Source: Natronococcus roseus (lineage in GTDB: Archaea; Halobacteriota; Halobacteria; Halobacteriales; Natrialbaceae). Taken from it: 64,000 nt of DNA. A program made the position numbers and the translations under genes. Below are positions 8,136 through 18,259 of this stretch, piece by piece. Every line of letters starts with the position of its first letter. Position 1 is the stretch's first letter. The DNA is taken from NCBI RefSeq assembly GCF_043677095.1, contig NZ_JBHLJR010000005.1:375643-439642 (forward strand). Direction: 5' to 3'. The notes beneath the pieces were generated by a model. It saw nothing but the letters and a program-made list of their open reading frames with translations, did no database searches and was not told the DNA's origin.

Positions 8136-9524
8136 TCAGAACGGCGGCGAGTTCGGAATCTCGCCGTCGCCGTCACCGAACACGCGAACGCCGAGCCCGT
8201 GGAAGTCCGGAATCGCGGGCGCGTCGTCCTCCTCGTCTCGTGCGGCCTGCAGCTCCTCCTCCTCGTAGTCGTCGATCGGATCCGGCTCGACAACGTCGAC
8301 GATCTCGCGGCTCTCGATATCGAGCACCGAGAAACCTGGCGTGACGCCGGTCGCGGCGTGGGGGTCGCCCGACAGCGGGACGGGACCGCGCAGGGTGACG
8401 AACATGTACTCGCCGTCCGGCGAGGACCACATGATGTCGGGTGCGTCGCGATCCTCGGGATCGTCGGATTGGGCGGGCCCGAAGGCCTCGATCTCTTCGA
8501 CGACCTCGTCGGTCTCCGGATCGACGATGACGCCGTCGTTGGTCTCGCGGTTCAGCACCCACAGCTCCTCGCCGTCGGGAGTGAACCAGAAGCCGTGGGC
8601 GTCGACGCCCTCCGTGCTCTCGCCGTCGACGATGATCTCGTCCTCCTCGACGTCGTAGACGTAGTACTTGCCGACGCCGTCCTCGCCCTCGTCGGGATCC
8701 GACGGCAGCCCGGCGGTGAGGTAGAACTTCCCGTCCTCGAAGTGGGGCATGGTTCCACAGTTAGCCGGTAGTTCGTCGCCGGAGTAGGCCCGTTCGACCT
8801 CGAAACTGTCGTGGTCGACGATGACGACGCCGGCGTCGTGGTAGCTCGGGCCGAGCGTGTGGAGCGATCGTCCCTGCCCATCGAACTGGTGACAGATCGG
8901 GTTCGCGGACTCGATGCCGGCCTCCTGGACCGTCTCGTCCTCGGCCAGTTCGAGGCGGTCGACCTCCTCGAAGGACTCGTTCTCGAGGTCGGCATCGACG
9001 CGAGCGACCGCCTCCTCGTCGATCACGTCGACGTGGATGTACTCGTCGTCGGGCGAGAAGATCGCCATGTGCGAACCGGGGCCGGTCTCGACGTTGCCGA
9101 CGAGCTCGCAGCCCTCGGTTCGGAAGACGAGAACGCGCTGGCCGGCCGTACACGCGATGGCGGCGTACTCGTAGTCCGAGCTGAAGTCGATCATGTGCGG
9201 GACGACGCCCTCCTCCGGGACGCCCTCGAGCTCGTTCAGGTCGACAGTCGTCTTCAGATCGAACTCGGCGTCGCCCTCGCCGGGTTCGTAGATGTGGATG
9301 TTGTCGGTCCCCTGATCGAGTGCCCAGACCTCGTACTCGGCGTCAGCGTAGTCGGTCGCGTCGTCGGTGTCCTCGGCGTCGTCGCCGTCGTGATCGTCGG
9401 CGTCGTCACCGTTCGGGTCGTCGCTCTCGTCGCCGTCCGTCTCGCTGAGACAGCCCGCTACGGCGACGATTCCCGCAGTCGTGCTTCCCGCCAGAAACCG
9501 CCTGCGAGTGGAGTTCGTCTGCAT
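8136..9524 (-). CDS. Tat-exported lipoprotein with YVTN/WD-type beta-propeller
   Basis: The N-terminus has a twin-arginine motif (TRRRFLAG), a hydrophobic stretch and a lipobox ending in AGC at about residue 24, so it should be exported folded and lipid-anchored. A long Asp-rich linker (residues about 28-60) typical of haloarchaeal surface proteins follows. Residues 60-440 hold repeated blade-like segments (FSPDDEYI, TPDGEELWVL, SSPDGEYMFV), as in YVTN or nitrite-reductase-like propellers. No haem or metal motif stands out. The total is 462 residues. The 9525-9797 gap upstream is AT-rich and probably carries its promoter. The binding partner is unknown. Confidence 0.75.
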   Translation of the reverse strand: MQTNSTRRRFLAGSTTAGIVAVAGCLSETDGDESDDPNGDDADDHDGDDAEDTDDATDYADAEYEVWALDQGTDNIHIYEPGEGDAEFDLKTTVDLNELEGVPEEGVVPHMIDFSSDYEYAAIACTAGQRVLVFRTEGCELVGNVETGPGSHMAIFSPDDEYIHVDVIDEEAVARVDADLENESFEEVDRLELAEDETVQEAGIESANPICHQFDGQGRSLHTLGPSYHDAGVVIVDHDSFEVERAYSGDELPANCGTMPHFEDGKFYLTAGLPSDPDEGEDGVGKYYVYDVEEDEIIVDGESTEGVDAHGFWFTPDGEELWVLNRETNDGVIVDPETDEVVEEIEAFGPAQSDDPEDRDAPDIMWSSPDGEYMFVTLRGPVPLSGDPHAATGVTPGFSVLDIESREIVDVVEPDPIDDYEEEELQAARDEEDDAPAIPDFHGLGVRVFGDGDGEIPNSPPF

Positions 9525-9797
9525 ACCGACATACTCCGTACTCCGCCCTCAAAAGTTTGCGGGTTTCAGGCCCTCTACCCCGAGAATTCCGAAACATGGG
9601 CCGTAGGAAGAGGCAAGATTTGTCTCACCCAAATGGGCCCGAACGCCGGAGACGCGAGCTACCGACCGTTTCGTCGACGCCGGTTGGCTCTGCGTCGGAA
9701 AGAAGGGGATTATATTGCCTCCACCTACGTTTTTCACCGTAGATATATTTTCCACATCGGCGGTTAGCTAACTATCGCTCCCTCCCCGCGAGCGGGC

Positions 9798-10235
9798 TCA
9801 GCCGCGGCGTTCAAGTATTCGATCGATAATCAGCCGCGTCGACAGGATCTCGTCGTCGGCCGCCGGCTCGCGCGCGCTCGCTCGACGAACCTCGCAGTCG
9901 ACGCCGCGTCCCTCGAGCGCCGTTCGGATCGCGTCGGCGTCGTGGTGCTGGTCGTGGCCGAGTGCGATCACATCGGGATCAATCTCCTCGATCGGGACGA
10001 AGATGTCCTCCTCGTGGCCCAGGAGGGCCTCGTCGACGGCCTCGAGCGCGCCGACGACGTCCCGTCGCTGGCTCGCCGGACAGACGGGCGCCTCCTTGTG
10101 ATCGACGTTGGCCTTCCGGGCGACGATCACGTACAGCTCGTCGCCCATGGCGGCGGCCTCCTCGAGGTAGTGGACGTGTCCCGGATGGAGGATGTCGAAC
10201 GTTCCCTGCGCGATGACGGTTCGGCCGCGGCTCAT
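9798..10235 (-). CDS. ribL: Archaeal FAD synthetase (cytidylyltransferase family)
   Basis: The 145-residue product starts MSRGRTVIAQGTFD and contains the nucleotidyltransferase motif HPGH at about residues 18-21 and an ISTRL-like end motif (STRLIIDRI) near the C-terminus. Archaeal RibL enzymes adenylate FMN to FAD and are about 150 residues, which matches. I reject the longer frame upstream of ATG 10235 because it overlaps the JAMM gene and lacks family similarity. It lies just downstream of the JAMM gene on the same strand, probably in one transcript. Confidence 0.85.
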   Translation of the reverse strand: MSRGRTVIAQGTFDILHPGHVHYLEEAAAMGDELYVIVARKANVDHKEAPVCPASQRRDVVGALEAVDEALLGHEEDIFVPIEEIDPDVIALGHDQHHDADAIRTALEGRGVDCEVRRASAREPAADDEILSTRLIIDRILERRG

Positions 10236-10326
10236 GTCGATGATCGCGCCTCCGCCGTCGCCGTCACCGGTCGTCGATCGGAGTCCGACTCGTCGGTCGC
10301 CTCGAGCGAGCAAGTCGCGTTGGGAG

Positions 10327-10821
10327 TCATTGGAGGTCCTCGTCGATATCGGCCTGTGTGAAGTCGAAGAACTCGTCGCTTTCCGGAAGTTCAACGTCGA
10401 TCACGTTCAGCGTCGTCGGTCGTCCCTGGGAGTCGAACGCTTTCCAGTCGCTTCGGCGGTAGGGAGCGCCGATGATGACGTGAACGCTCCCCCGGCCGAA
10501 CGTCTCCAGGTCCGCGCCGCTGGGACGGAGCACGCCGTTAGGATGGGAGTGGACGCTCCCCAGCGCTTTCACGTCGTTGGGGATCTGGCTCGTCCGGACC
10601 GTCGCGCTGACGCTGTTCGATTCGGTTCCCGGCACGACGAGTACGTCCGTAATAATGAGCCCGCTTTGCTCGAGTCCGAGCTCGCGAGCCTCGGTACCCC
10701 GCAGAAAGCCCATATACTCGTCCGGGTGGGCCGCCTCGGAGGACTCGATGGCGAACTCGAGGGTCTCCTCGGCGATGCCGAGAACCTCGCTCGAGCGAAA
10801 CAGCGCGTCGAACAGCCCCAT
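10327..10821 (-). CDS. JAMM/MPN+ metalloprotease (desampylase-like)
   Basis: The 164-residue protein contains a complete JAMM zinc site: E35, HSH at 91-93, and S101-xx-D104 (H-x-H-x7-S-x2-D). Archaeal JAMM proteins remove ubiquitin-like SAMP modifiers from proteins or from MoaE-type partners; Haloferax has two such enzymes. With every ligand present it should be catalytically active, but its substrate is not shown by the sequence. It is followed by ribL about 90 bp downstream on the same strand and is divergent from the DHH nuclease gene. Confidence 0.82.
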   Translation of the reverse strand: MGLFDALFRSSEVLGIAEETLEFAIESSEAAHPDEYMGFLRGTEARELGLEQSGLIITDVLVVPGTESNSVSATVRTSQIPNDVKALGSVHSHPNGVLRPSGADLETFGRGSVHVIIGAPYRRSDWKAFDSQGRPTTLNVIDVELPESDEFFDFTQADIDEDLQ

Positions 10822-10926
10822 ACCCCTCCCTCCGGGCTTCCGGTTGCTAAACGTTCCGAAAGGCCACCCAGCGGGTCGGCAGGCTTAACAAGGGTTATAC
10901 GCGCCCGTCCCAAACAACGGGCAACG

Positions 10927-12831
10927 ATGACTGTTGAGCCCGCCGGAGACTCCGGCGCGGACGACGGGGATTCCGTCGTCTACGATCTCGCTGCCGACTG
11001 CACCGCAGACGACCTCGAACAGGACCGGCCGTATCTGGCCGAGATCAACGGTATCGTCGACTACGGCGTCTTCGTCGACCTCTCGGATTCGATCTCCGGA
11101 CTCGTCCACGAGTCCGTCCTCGAGGGCACCTACGCCGTCGGCGACGAGCTCGTCGTCGAGCTCGAATCGATCCGCGAGAACGGCGACATAGCGTTCGAAC
11201 CCGTCGACGTCGAGGAGTACACCCTCGAGTCGGTCTCCCGGGAGTACTCGCTGACCGGTACCGACCGCCTCGAGGCCAATGTCGGCGACCAGATCCACGT
11301 CGAGGGCGAGATCGTCCAGGTCAAACAGACCGGCGGCCCGACGATCTTCCACGTCGCCGACGAGCAGGGCGTCGTTCCCTGTGCCGCCTTCGAAGAAGCG
11401 GGCGTCCGCGCCTACCCCTCCATCGAGGTCGGCGACGTCGTCCGCGTCACGGGGATGCCCGAACACCGCGAGGGGTCGGTTCAGATCGAGGTCGACGGCC
11501 TCTCGAAGCTCGAGGGCGAGGACGCCGAGGAAGCCCGCGAGCGACTCGAGGCCGCCCTCGAGGAACGCGCCGAGCCCCACGACGTCGAGCCGCTGATCGA
11601 CTGGCCCGCCTTCGAGAAGCTCCGTCCGAACCTACAGGAGGTCGCGACGCTGCTTCGCCAAACCGTTCTCGAGGGACGCCCCATCCGGGTGCGCCACCAC
11701 GCCGACGGCGACGGGATGTGCGCCGCCGTCCCCGTCCAGATCGCCCTCGAGCGGTTTATCAGCGAGGTCCACGAGGACGAGGACGCCCCCCGACACCTCA
11801 TCAAACGCCTGCCCGCGAAGGCGCCGTTCTACGAGATGGAAGACGCCACGCGCGATCTGAACTTCGCGCTCGAGGACCGCGAGAAACACGGCCAGCAGCT
11901 TCCGCTCCTGTTGATGCTCGACAACGGCTCGACGGCCGAGGACGTCCCGGCCTACGAGACGCTGGCCCACTACGACATCCCCATCGTCGCGCTCGACCAC
12001 CACCACCCGGATCCCGACGCGGTCGGCGGACTGCTCGACGCCCACGTCAACCCCTACCTCCACGACGAGGACTACCGCATCACGACGGGGATGCTCTGTG
12101 TCGAACTCGCCCGGATGATCTACCCCGAGATGACCGACGAGCTCCGTCACATCCCCGCCGTCGCCGGTCTCTCCGATCGCTCGAAGGCCGACGCGATGGA
12201 CGACTACCTCGCCCTTGCCGCCGAGGAGGGGTACGACGAGGAGCGGCTCAAGGACGTCAGCGAGGCCCTAGACTACGCCGCCTTCTGGCTTCGGTACAAC
12301 TCCGGCGATCAGCTGATCCAGGACCTGCTCCAGGTTGACTCCGACGACGAGGAGCGCCACCGCGAGCTGGTGTCGTTCTTCGCCGACCGCGCCCGCGGGG
12401 AGGTCGACGAACAGCTCGAGGCCGCCATGCCCCACGTCGAACACGAGGAGCTGGACAACGGCGCCCACCTCTACGGGATCGACGTCGAGAACTACGCCCA
12501 CCGCTTTACCTACCCCGCGCCGGGCAAGACCACCGGCGAGATCCACGACCGAAAGATCGAGGAGACCGGCGACCCCGTGATCACGGTCGGCTACGGTCCC
12601 GACTTCGCCGTCCTGCGCTCGGACGGCGTTCGCCTCGACATCCCGAACATGGTCTCGGAGCTCGAGGAGGAGATCCCCGGCGGTGGCGTCTCCGGCGGCG
12701 GCCACCTCGTCGTCGGCTCGATCAAGTTCGTCAAGGGCAAACGCGAGGAGGTCGTCGACGCCCTGATCGAGAAGATGGCCGAGGCCGACATCGACGAGGC
12801 GCTCTCGAGTGCGGCGCTGATCGACGACTGA
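10927..12831 (+). CDS. DHH-family phosphoesterase with N-terminal OB folds (RecJ/GAN-like nuclease)
   Basis: This 634-residue protein starts with an S1-like OB domain (residues about 35-95: INGIVDYGVFVDL), then a second nucleic-acid-binding OB domain (about 120-195). The DHH catalytic region follows: HADGDG near 258, LDNGS near 338, DHHHPD near 358, and a DHHA1-type GGG motif (SGGGH) near 595. Haloarchaea encode several RecJ-like exonucleases, and archaeal GAN partners with the replicative helicase. A TTATAC box near 10895 lies about 30 nt before the ATG. DNA versus RNA as substrate cannot be decided here. Confidence 0.85.
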   Translation: MTVEPAGDSGADDGDSVVYDLAADCTADDLEQDRPYLAEINGIVDYGVFVDLSDSISGLVHESVLEGTYAVGDELVVELESIRENGDIAFEPVDVEEYTLESVSREYSLTGTDRLEANVGDQIHVEGEIVQVKQTGGPTIFHVADEQGVVPCAAFEEAGVRAYPSIEVGDVVRVTGMPEHREGSVQIEVDGLSKLEGEDAEEARERLEAALEERAEPHDVEPLIDWPAFEKLRPNLQEVATLLRQTVLEGRPIRVRHHADGDGMCAAVPVQIALERFISEVHEDEDAPRHLIKRLPAKAPFYEMEDATRDLNFALEDREKHGQQLPLLLMLDNGSTAEDVPAYETLAHYDIPIVALDHHHPDPDAVGGLLDAHVNPYLHDEDYRITTGMLCVELARMIYPEMTDELRHIPAVAGLSDRSKADAMDDYLALAAEEGYDEERLKDVSEALDYAAFWLRYNSGDQLIQDLLQVDSDDEERHRELVSFFADRARGEVDEQLEAAMPHVEHEELDNGAHLYGIDVENYAHRFTYPAPGKTTGEIHDRKIEETGDPVITVGYGPDFAVLRSDGVRLDIPNMVSELEEEIPGGGVSGGGHLVVGSIKFVKGKREEVVDALIEKMAEADIDEALSSAALIDD

Positions 12832-12877
12832 GAACTGGCCATCCTCCTTATCCGTCCGAAGCAACGATGAGTTCGGA

Positions 12878-15800
12878 ATGAGTTCGTCCCGAGACGACGC
12901 AGCGTTCACCGACCGCTCGAGCCCGCAGGCGATCGTCGCGGAGCTGTCCGAGCTGGCGCTCCGGATCGAGGGCGCCGAGGAGCTGCTGGACGCGGTCGTC
13001 GACGCCACCACGGGGGCCCTTGAGGCCGACGCCTGTCTGGTCTTCGAGCGGCTCCCCCGCGGCGACCGTGCGGTATGTCGCCGGAGCACGGGAACGAGCG
13101 ACGGCGCCGCGTCGGCGACGGTCGCGATCGACCCCGAGGACTCGCCCGTCGGACGGGCGATCGCCCGCGGCGAGCCCGTCGCCGTCGACGAGCTGCGAGC
13201 GGGTCGCGAACCCGAGTGGCCAGATCGGCTGCTCGAGCGCGACGTCCGGAGCGGGCTCTGGGCGCCCGTCGGCACCGACGACCCCTGGGGCGTCCTCGAG
13301 GTTCGCGCCGCGGCACCGAACGCGTTCGATGCGGACGACGCCGCGACCCTGCGGACGATCGCGAACGTCCTCGCTGGCGCGCTCGAGTCCGCGTCCGACG
13401 ACGCGGACGTCGAACTCGGCGGGGAGTGGACCCGCAAGGGGGAGTTTCTGGAACGGAGCCCCGTCGGGGTCACGGTCGTCGACGCCGACGGAACGCTGCA
13501 GTTCGCGAACGAGCGAGCGGAGGAGATTCTCGAACGGAGTCGTACAGAGATCGCCGACGTCGCCCACGACGACCCGCGCTGGGGGCTCGTCGACGCGAAC
13601 GGGGAGCCGATCTCGACCGACGACTTCCCGTTCGACTGGGTCCTTGAGACCGGCGAACCGGTCACCGACGTGGAGCTCGGCGCGACCCGCCCGGACGGAA
13701 CGCGAGTCTGGCTCTCGGTCGACGCTGCGCCGTTGCGAACAGACGGCATGGACCGTCCCGGCGTGGTCTTTGCGCTGACCGACGTCACCGACCGGAAACG
13801 AATCGAGACCGAGTTCGAGGAGATACTGGACCGGGTGACCGACGCCTTCTACGCGCTCGACGCCGAGTGGCGGTTCACGCACGTCAACGAGCGCGCGGCG
13901 GAGCTGATCGATGTCACGGGTCGAGGACTGGTCGGCGAGCGCGTCTGGGACGTCTTCGAGTGGGCCGCCGACTCGAAACTCCGCACGGAGTACGAACGCG
14001 CCATGGAGCGCCAGGAGGCGTCCTCGTTCGAACTCTACTACCCCGAACCGCTCGAGACTTGGTTCGAGATCCACGTCTACCCCTCGGAGACGGGGCTGTC
14101 AGTGTACTTCCGGGATATCTCGGAGCAGAAAGCACGGGAACGGCGCCTGCGCGAGGAGCGTGATCTCACTGACCGGATCATCGAGACGAATCCGACCGGA
14201 ATCGTCACGCTCGGCCCCGACGGCTCGTTCGAGCGGATGAACCGACGAGCCGAGGGGATCACGGGGTACGCGGCCGACGAGCTCGAGGACCTCGCCGGCG
14301 GAACGGCCGGCCTCGATCCCGTGAAACCTGACGGAGAGCCGTTTTCACCCGACGAGATTCCGACCCGACGGGTCTTTTCCGACGGCGAGACGATCCACGA
14401 CCTCGAGATCGGGCTCGAGCGTGCCGACGGACGACGGATCTGGCTCTCGGTGAGCGGGACGCCACTGCGTGAGGACGGCGAGATATCGGGGGCAGTGTTT
14501 TCGTTCGTCGACATCACCGAGCGAAAGCGGATCGAAACCGACCTCCGGGAGAGCGAGGCGAAGTTCCGCCAGGTCACGGAGAACGTGGCGGAGGTGGTCT
14601 GGCTGAGCAGCCCCGAGAAAGCGGAGATGTTCTACGTGAATCCGGCCTACGAGGAGGTCTGGGGTCGGGACCGCGACTCGCTGTACGAGGACCCGTCGTC
14701 GTTCGTCGACGCGATCCACCCCGAGGACAGGGACCGCGTCCGCGAGGCGTTGTCCGAACAGCGCGAGGGAACGTACGACGAGGAGTACCGCGTCGTTCGA
14801 CCGGACGGCGAGGTCCGCTGGGTTCGGGATCGCGCCGTGCCGATCCGCGACGAGAACGGCACCGTCGATCGGATCGTCGGGATCGCGAGCGACGTCACCG
14901 ACCAGCGCAGGGTCGAACAGGAGCTCCGCGATCGGGAGCGGGAGCTCTCCAGGCTGATGAGTAACGTCCCGGGGATGGTCTACCGCTGTCGGAACGAGCG
15001 CGGCTGGCCGATGGAGTTCGTCAGCGAGGGCTGCGAGGAACTGACCGGCTACAGCTCGACGACGCTCGAGCGGGGGGACGTACAGTGGGGCACCGACGTC
15101 GTCAGCTCGACGGATCGCGGGGAGCTCTGGGAGCGGATCCAGGCGAACGTCTCCGATCGGAAGCCGTTCTCGATGACCTACCGAATCGAGACCGCGAGCG
15201 GAGCGAAACGGTGGGTCAAGGAAACGGGGCGAGCGGTCGTCGAGGACGGCGTCGTCGAGACCCTCGAGGGCGTTATCATCGACGTCACCGAGCGCAAGCG
15301 CTACCAGCAGCGCCTCGAGGAGACGAACGCGCAACTCGCGCGGACGAACGAGCGCCTCGAGCGATCCAACCACCGCCTCGAGAAGTCGAACGAGCGCTTA
15401 GAGCAGTTCGCCTACGCGGCGTCTCACGACCTCCAGGAGCCGTTACGGATGGTCTCGAGCTACCTTCGACTGATCGAAGACCGTTACGCCACGGCGTTCG
15501 ACGAGGACGGACGGGAGTTCCTCGCGTTTGCCGTCGACGGCGCCGACCGAATGCGCGAGATGATCGACGGGCTACTCGCGTACTCCCGGGTCGAAAACCA
15601 GGGCCAGCCCCTCGAGCCCGTCGACCTGGAGGACGTCCTCGAGGACGTACGCGACGACCTCCGGCTCCGGCTCGAGGAAAGCGACGCGGTGCTTTCGGTC
15701 GGCTCCTTGCCCCGCGTCGAGGGTGACGCCAGCCAGCTCCGACAGCTGTTCCAGAATCTGCTCGAGAACGCGATCGAGTACAGCGGCGAGACGCCCCCGA

Positions 15801-16063
15801 AGATCGAGGTCGAGGCCGAACGGAACGGCGAGACGTGGATCGTCTCGGTCAGCGACGAGGGAATCGGGATCCCCGACGGCGAATCCGATCGGGTCTTCGA
15901 AGTGTTCGAACGGCTCCACCCCGTCGACGACCACGCTGGACCCGGGATCGGACTCGCGCTCTGTCAGCGGATCGTCGAGCGCCACGGCGGGGAGATCCGG
16001 GTCGACTCCGAGCCCGGCGAGGGGTCGACGTTCTCCGTTAGGCTTCCGGCCCCGAAGAACTGA
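12878..16063 (+). CDS. Multi-PAS/GAF sensor histidine kinase, apparently soluble
   Basis: The product has 1061 residues. Reading from the N-terminus: a GAF-like domain (about 25-165), five PAS units (roughly 180-300, 305-420, 425-545, 555-675 and 680-810), a coiled coil rich in LERSN-type repeats (815-845), a HisKA domain with phospho-acceptor H850 in ASHDLQEPL, and a HATPase_c domain with LLENAIEYS (N box) and GIGIPDG (G1). No transmembrane helix is visible, so it probably senses an intracellular signal such as redox or light. No response regulator gene is adjacent. PAS unit 2 shares phrases (FYALD, YPSETGLSVYFRDI) with the regulator at 34128. Confidence 0.88.
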   Translation: MSSSRDDAAFTDRSSPQAIVAELSELALRIEGAEELLDAVVDATTGALEADACLVFERLPRGDRAVCRRSTGTSDGAASATVAIDPEDSPVGRAIARGEPVAVDELRAGREPEWPDRLLERDVRSGLWAPVGTDDPWGVLEVRAAAPNAFDADDAATLRTIANVLAGALESASDDADVELGGEWTRKGEFLERSPVGVTVVDADGTLQFANERAEEILERSRTEIADVAHDDPRWGLVDANGEPISTDDFPFDWVLETGEPVTDVELGATRPDGTRVWLSVDAAPLRTDGMDRPGVVFALTDVTDRKRIETEFEEILDRVTDAFYALDAEWRFTHVNERAAELIDVTGRGLVGERVWDVFEWAADSKLRTEYERAMERQEASSFELYYPEPLETWFEIHVYPSETGLSVYFRDISEQKARERRLREERDLTDRIIETNPTGIVTLGPDGSFERMNRRAEGITGYAADELEDLAGGTAGLDPVKPDGEPFSPDEIPTRRVFSDGETIHDLEIGLERADGRRIWLSVSGTPLREDGEISGAVFSFVDITERKRIETDLRESEAKFRQVTENVAEVVWLSSPEKAEMFYVNPAYEEVWGRDRDSLYEDPSSFVDAIHPEDRDRVREALSEQREGTYDEEYRVVRPDGEVRWVRDRAVPIRDENGTVDRIVGIASDVTDQRRVEQELRDRERELSRLMSNVPGMVYRCRNERGWPMEFVSEGCEELTGYSSTTLERGDVQWGTDVVSSTDRGELWERIQANVSDRKPFSMTYRIETASGAKRWVKETGRAVVEDGVVETLEGVIIDVTERKRYQQRLEETNAQLARTNERLERSNHRLEKSNERLEQFAYAASHDLQEPLRMVSSYLRLIEDRYATAFDEDGREFLAFAVDGADRMREMIDGLLAYSRVENQGQPLEPVDLEDVLEDVRDDLRLRLEESDAVLSVGSLPRVEGDASQLRQLFQNLLENAIEYSGETPPKIEVEAERNGETWIVSVSDEGIGIPDGESDRVFEVFERLHPVDDHAGPGIGLALCQRIVERHGGEIRVDSEPGEGSTFSVRLPAPKN

Positions 16064-16085
16064 GGCCGCCGCTCGCGCTCGTCGG

Positions 16086-16409
16086 TTAGAACTGGTAGCG
16101 TCGCTCGTCGTCCATGCTCGGGTACTGGTCGGCGCCGGTCATCTCGTCGTAGGTCATCCCGGAGAGGTACTCGTCGTAGGTGACGTCGTAGCCCGAGCGC
16201 AGCTGGAAGTCGAGTTTCCCGCTCTCGACGGTCGTCTGGAACAGCATGTGGATCGCCCGGCGGACGAGTTCGTCGGTCGCCTCGGGCTCGAGAGCCGACT
16301 CGAGCAGGGCGAGTTCGTTTCTCGTTTCGCGATCGAGCGTGACCGTCAGCTCGTCGCCGACGTCGGCGTAGGACTCCTGTACGTCGTCGTTGAGATCGTC
16401 GAGACTCAT
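16086..16409 (-). CDS. Conserved haloarchaeal hypothetical protein, 107 aa
   Basis: The acidic protein has a predicted helical middle (residues about 25-65: ETRNELALLESAL, ELVRRAIHMLF) that resembles ribbon-helix-helix or similar small DNA-binding helices, followed by a Tyr/Asp-rich tail. It converges with the histidine kinase (stop 16063) and is divergent from mutY with about 120 bp between. I do not recognise the family and give no function. Confidence 0.6.
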   Translation of the reverse strand: MSLDDLNDDVQESYADVGDELTVTLDRETRNELALLESALEPEATDELVRRAIHMLFQTTVESGKLDFQLRSGYDVTYDEYLSGMTYDEMTGADQYPSMDDERRYQF

Positions 16410-16531
16410 ACGGGAGCGGACTCATTCGGAGCGGATAGACCTTTCGTGCTCGTCCGACGAGGCTCCTCGAGCGCGTTCGAATCGCAGGCCGATTCAGTAG
16501 ACGTAAGCCGGGGGAGTCGCTAGAACGGCCG

Positions 16532-17476
16532 ATGAGTGATGCCGACGCCGACGTCGACTCCGGGGCCGACGAGCCGTCGGTACCCGACGATCTCGAGCCA
16601 GTCCGCGAGTCGCTGATCGCGTGGTACGAGGCCGACCACCGGTCGTACCCCTGGCGGGAGACCGACGACGCCTACGAGATCCTCGTCAGCGAGGTGATGA
16701 GCCAGCAGACCCAGCTCGACCGGGTCGTCGACGCCTGGGAGGACTTCCTCGAGCGCTGGCCGACGACCGCCGAGCTGGCGGCCGCGGATCGGGCCGACGT
16801 CGTCGGCTTCTGGACCGACCACAGCCTCGGCTACAACAACCGCGCGAAGTACCTCCACGAAGCCGCCGGGCAGGTCGAGGCGGAGTACGGCGGCGAGTTT
16901 CCGGAGACGCCAGCCGAGCTCCAGGAGCTGATGGGGGTCGGTCCCTACACCGCGAACGCCGTCGCGAGCTTTGCGTTCAACAGCGGGAACGCGGTCGTCG
17001 ACACCAACGTCAAACGCGTCCTCTATCGGGCCTTCGACGTCCCCGACGACGATTCGGCCTTCGAGGAGCGGGCGAACGAACTCATGCCCGCGGGACGCTC
17101 GAGGGTCTGGAACAACGCCGTTATGGAACTCGGCGGGGTCGCCTGCCGGCAGACGCCCCGTTGTGACGAGGTCGGCTGTCCCTGGCGGGAGTGGTGTTCG
17201 GCCTACGAGACCGGGGATTTCACGGCACCCGACGTGCCGACCCAGCCCAGCTTCGAGGGGAGCCGTCGGCAGTTCCGCGGACGGGTCATCGGAACGCTGC
17301 GGGAGTACGACGAACTCGGGCTCGACGCGCTCGGCCACCGGATCCGGGTCGACTACGCTCCCAACGGAGAGTACGGCCGGGAGTGGCTCGAGGGGCTCCT
17401 GTCGGATCTCGCGGATGACGGGTTAGTCGAGGTCGAAAAACGGGACGGGGAAACGATCGCACGCCTCGAGCGCTAG
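16532..17476 (+). CDS. mutY: A/G-specific adenine DNA glycosylase
   Basis: The 314-residue protein has the helix-hairpin-helix GPD core: catalytic Glu in ILVSEVMSQQTQ (near residue 52), the HhH loop LMGVGPYTA (near 131), and catalytic Asp in AVVDTNVKR (near 152). Four cysteines near residues 208-226 (C-x5-C-x4-C-x5-C) form the [4Fe-4S] site. It removes adenine mispaired with 8-oxoguanine. The C-terminal part (about 240-314) is shorter than a bacterial NUDIX-like domain and resembles a small winged helix. Its stop overlaps the convergent membrane gene by 4 nt. Confidence 0.9.
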   Translation: MSDADADVDSGADEPSVPDDLEPVRESLIAWYEADHRSYPWRETDDAYEILVSEVMSQQTQLDRVVDAWEDFLERWPTTAELAAADRADVVGFWTDHSLGYNNRAKYLHEAAGQVEAEYGGEFPETPAELQELMGVGPYTANAVASFAFNSGNAVVDTNVKRVLYRAFDVPDDDSAFEERANELMPAGRSRVWNNAVMELGGVACRQTPRCDEVGCPWREWCSAYETGDFTAPDVPTQPSFEGSRRQFRGRVIGTLREYDELGLDALGHRIRVDYAPNGEYGREWLEGLLSDLADDGLVEVEKRDGETIARLER

Positions 17477-18039
17477 GCGTCGGACGCGTCGTCGAACGGC
17501 GTTTCGACGTCCTCGGCGGACGATTCGGTGTCGACGAACACCGAGAACAGCGCCCCGAGCAGGGAACCGTACAGCAGGTGGCCGACGAGAGTCTCGACGG
17601 CGATCGCGGGGAAGACGGGGTCGGCGCCCCCGATCGAGATCAGGACGGTACCCGCAATGACCGGGAGCAGCGCCCACACCGCCAGTCCGTAGACGAAGCC
17701 GGCGAGGACGAACCGCACCGTCAGGCCGGTCTCCTCGAGGACGTCGAACTGGGTGTCCGCGGTGATCGTACCGAGGATCAGTTCGCGCGAGATCAGGAAC
17801 CCGAACACGAGCCCGAGGACGAGTCCGTGGAACAGGTGGAACACCCAGCCGAGCGTCGCACCGTCGGGATCGAAGCCGTAGATCCCGGGGATAGTGTCGG
17901 TGACGATCGCCGGATCGACGACCCACAGCAGGACGCCGAAGAGCAACGACCCGACTACACCTCCGATCGCGCCGCCGAGCAGCCAGTTCGTGCTGCCGCC
18001 GAGGCCGTAGTCCGTGGGACTTGCGGATTTAGTGCTCAT
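17473..18039 (-). CDS. Integral membrane protein, about four helices
   Basis: The 188-residue product has hydrophobic spans at about residues 18-42, 66-88, 112-135 and 140-165, with an acidic cytosolic tail. Histidines occur in HLFHG and in GHLLYG within helices. The glycine-rich first helix (GGAIGGVVGSLLFG) is typical of haloarchaeal membrane proteins of unknown role. It overlaps the mutY stop by 4 nt in convergent orientation. A function cannot be assigned. Confidence 0.72.
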   Translation of the reverse strand: MSTKSASPTDYGLGGSTNWLLGGAIGGVVGSLLFGVLLWVVDPAIVTDTIPGIYGFDPDGATLGWVFHLFHGLVLGLVFGFLISRELILGTITADTQFDVLEETGLTVRFVLAGFVYGLAVWALLPVIAGTVLISIGGADPVFPAIAVETLVGHLLYGSLLGALFSVFVDTESSAEDVETPFDDASDA

Positions 18040-18259
18040 ACCGTTCCGTTCTAGTCCGATGCCGTGGAAAAGTGTTGGCCATGAAACACAATATCGGCGG
18101 GAGCGACCGTGAGCGGACGGGTTTGGGGACGGTTCTCGATCGAAGGGAAGGGACTCGAGTGGTGATGGCTCGAACGACGGGCGCTCGAGTCTCGGTGAGA
18201 GAGGGTCGTGCGGTAGTAGATCGCTTCACGCGTCGCTTGTCAGTCTACCAACGAGGAGC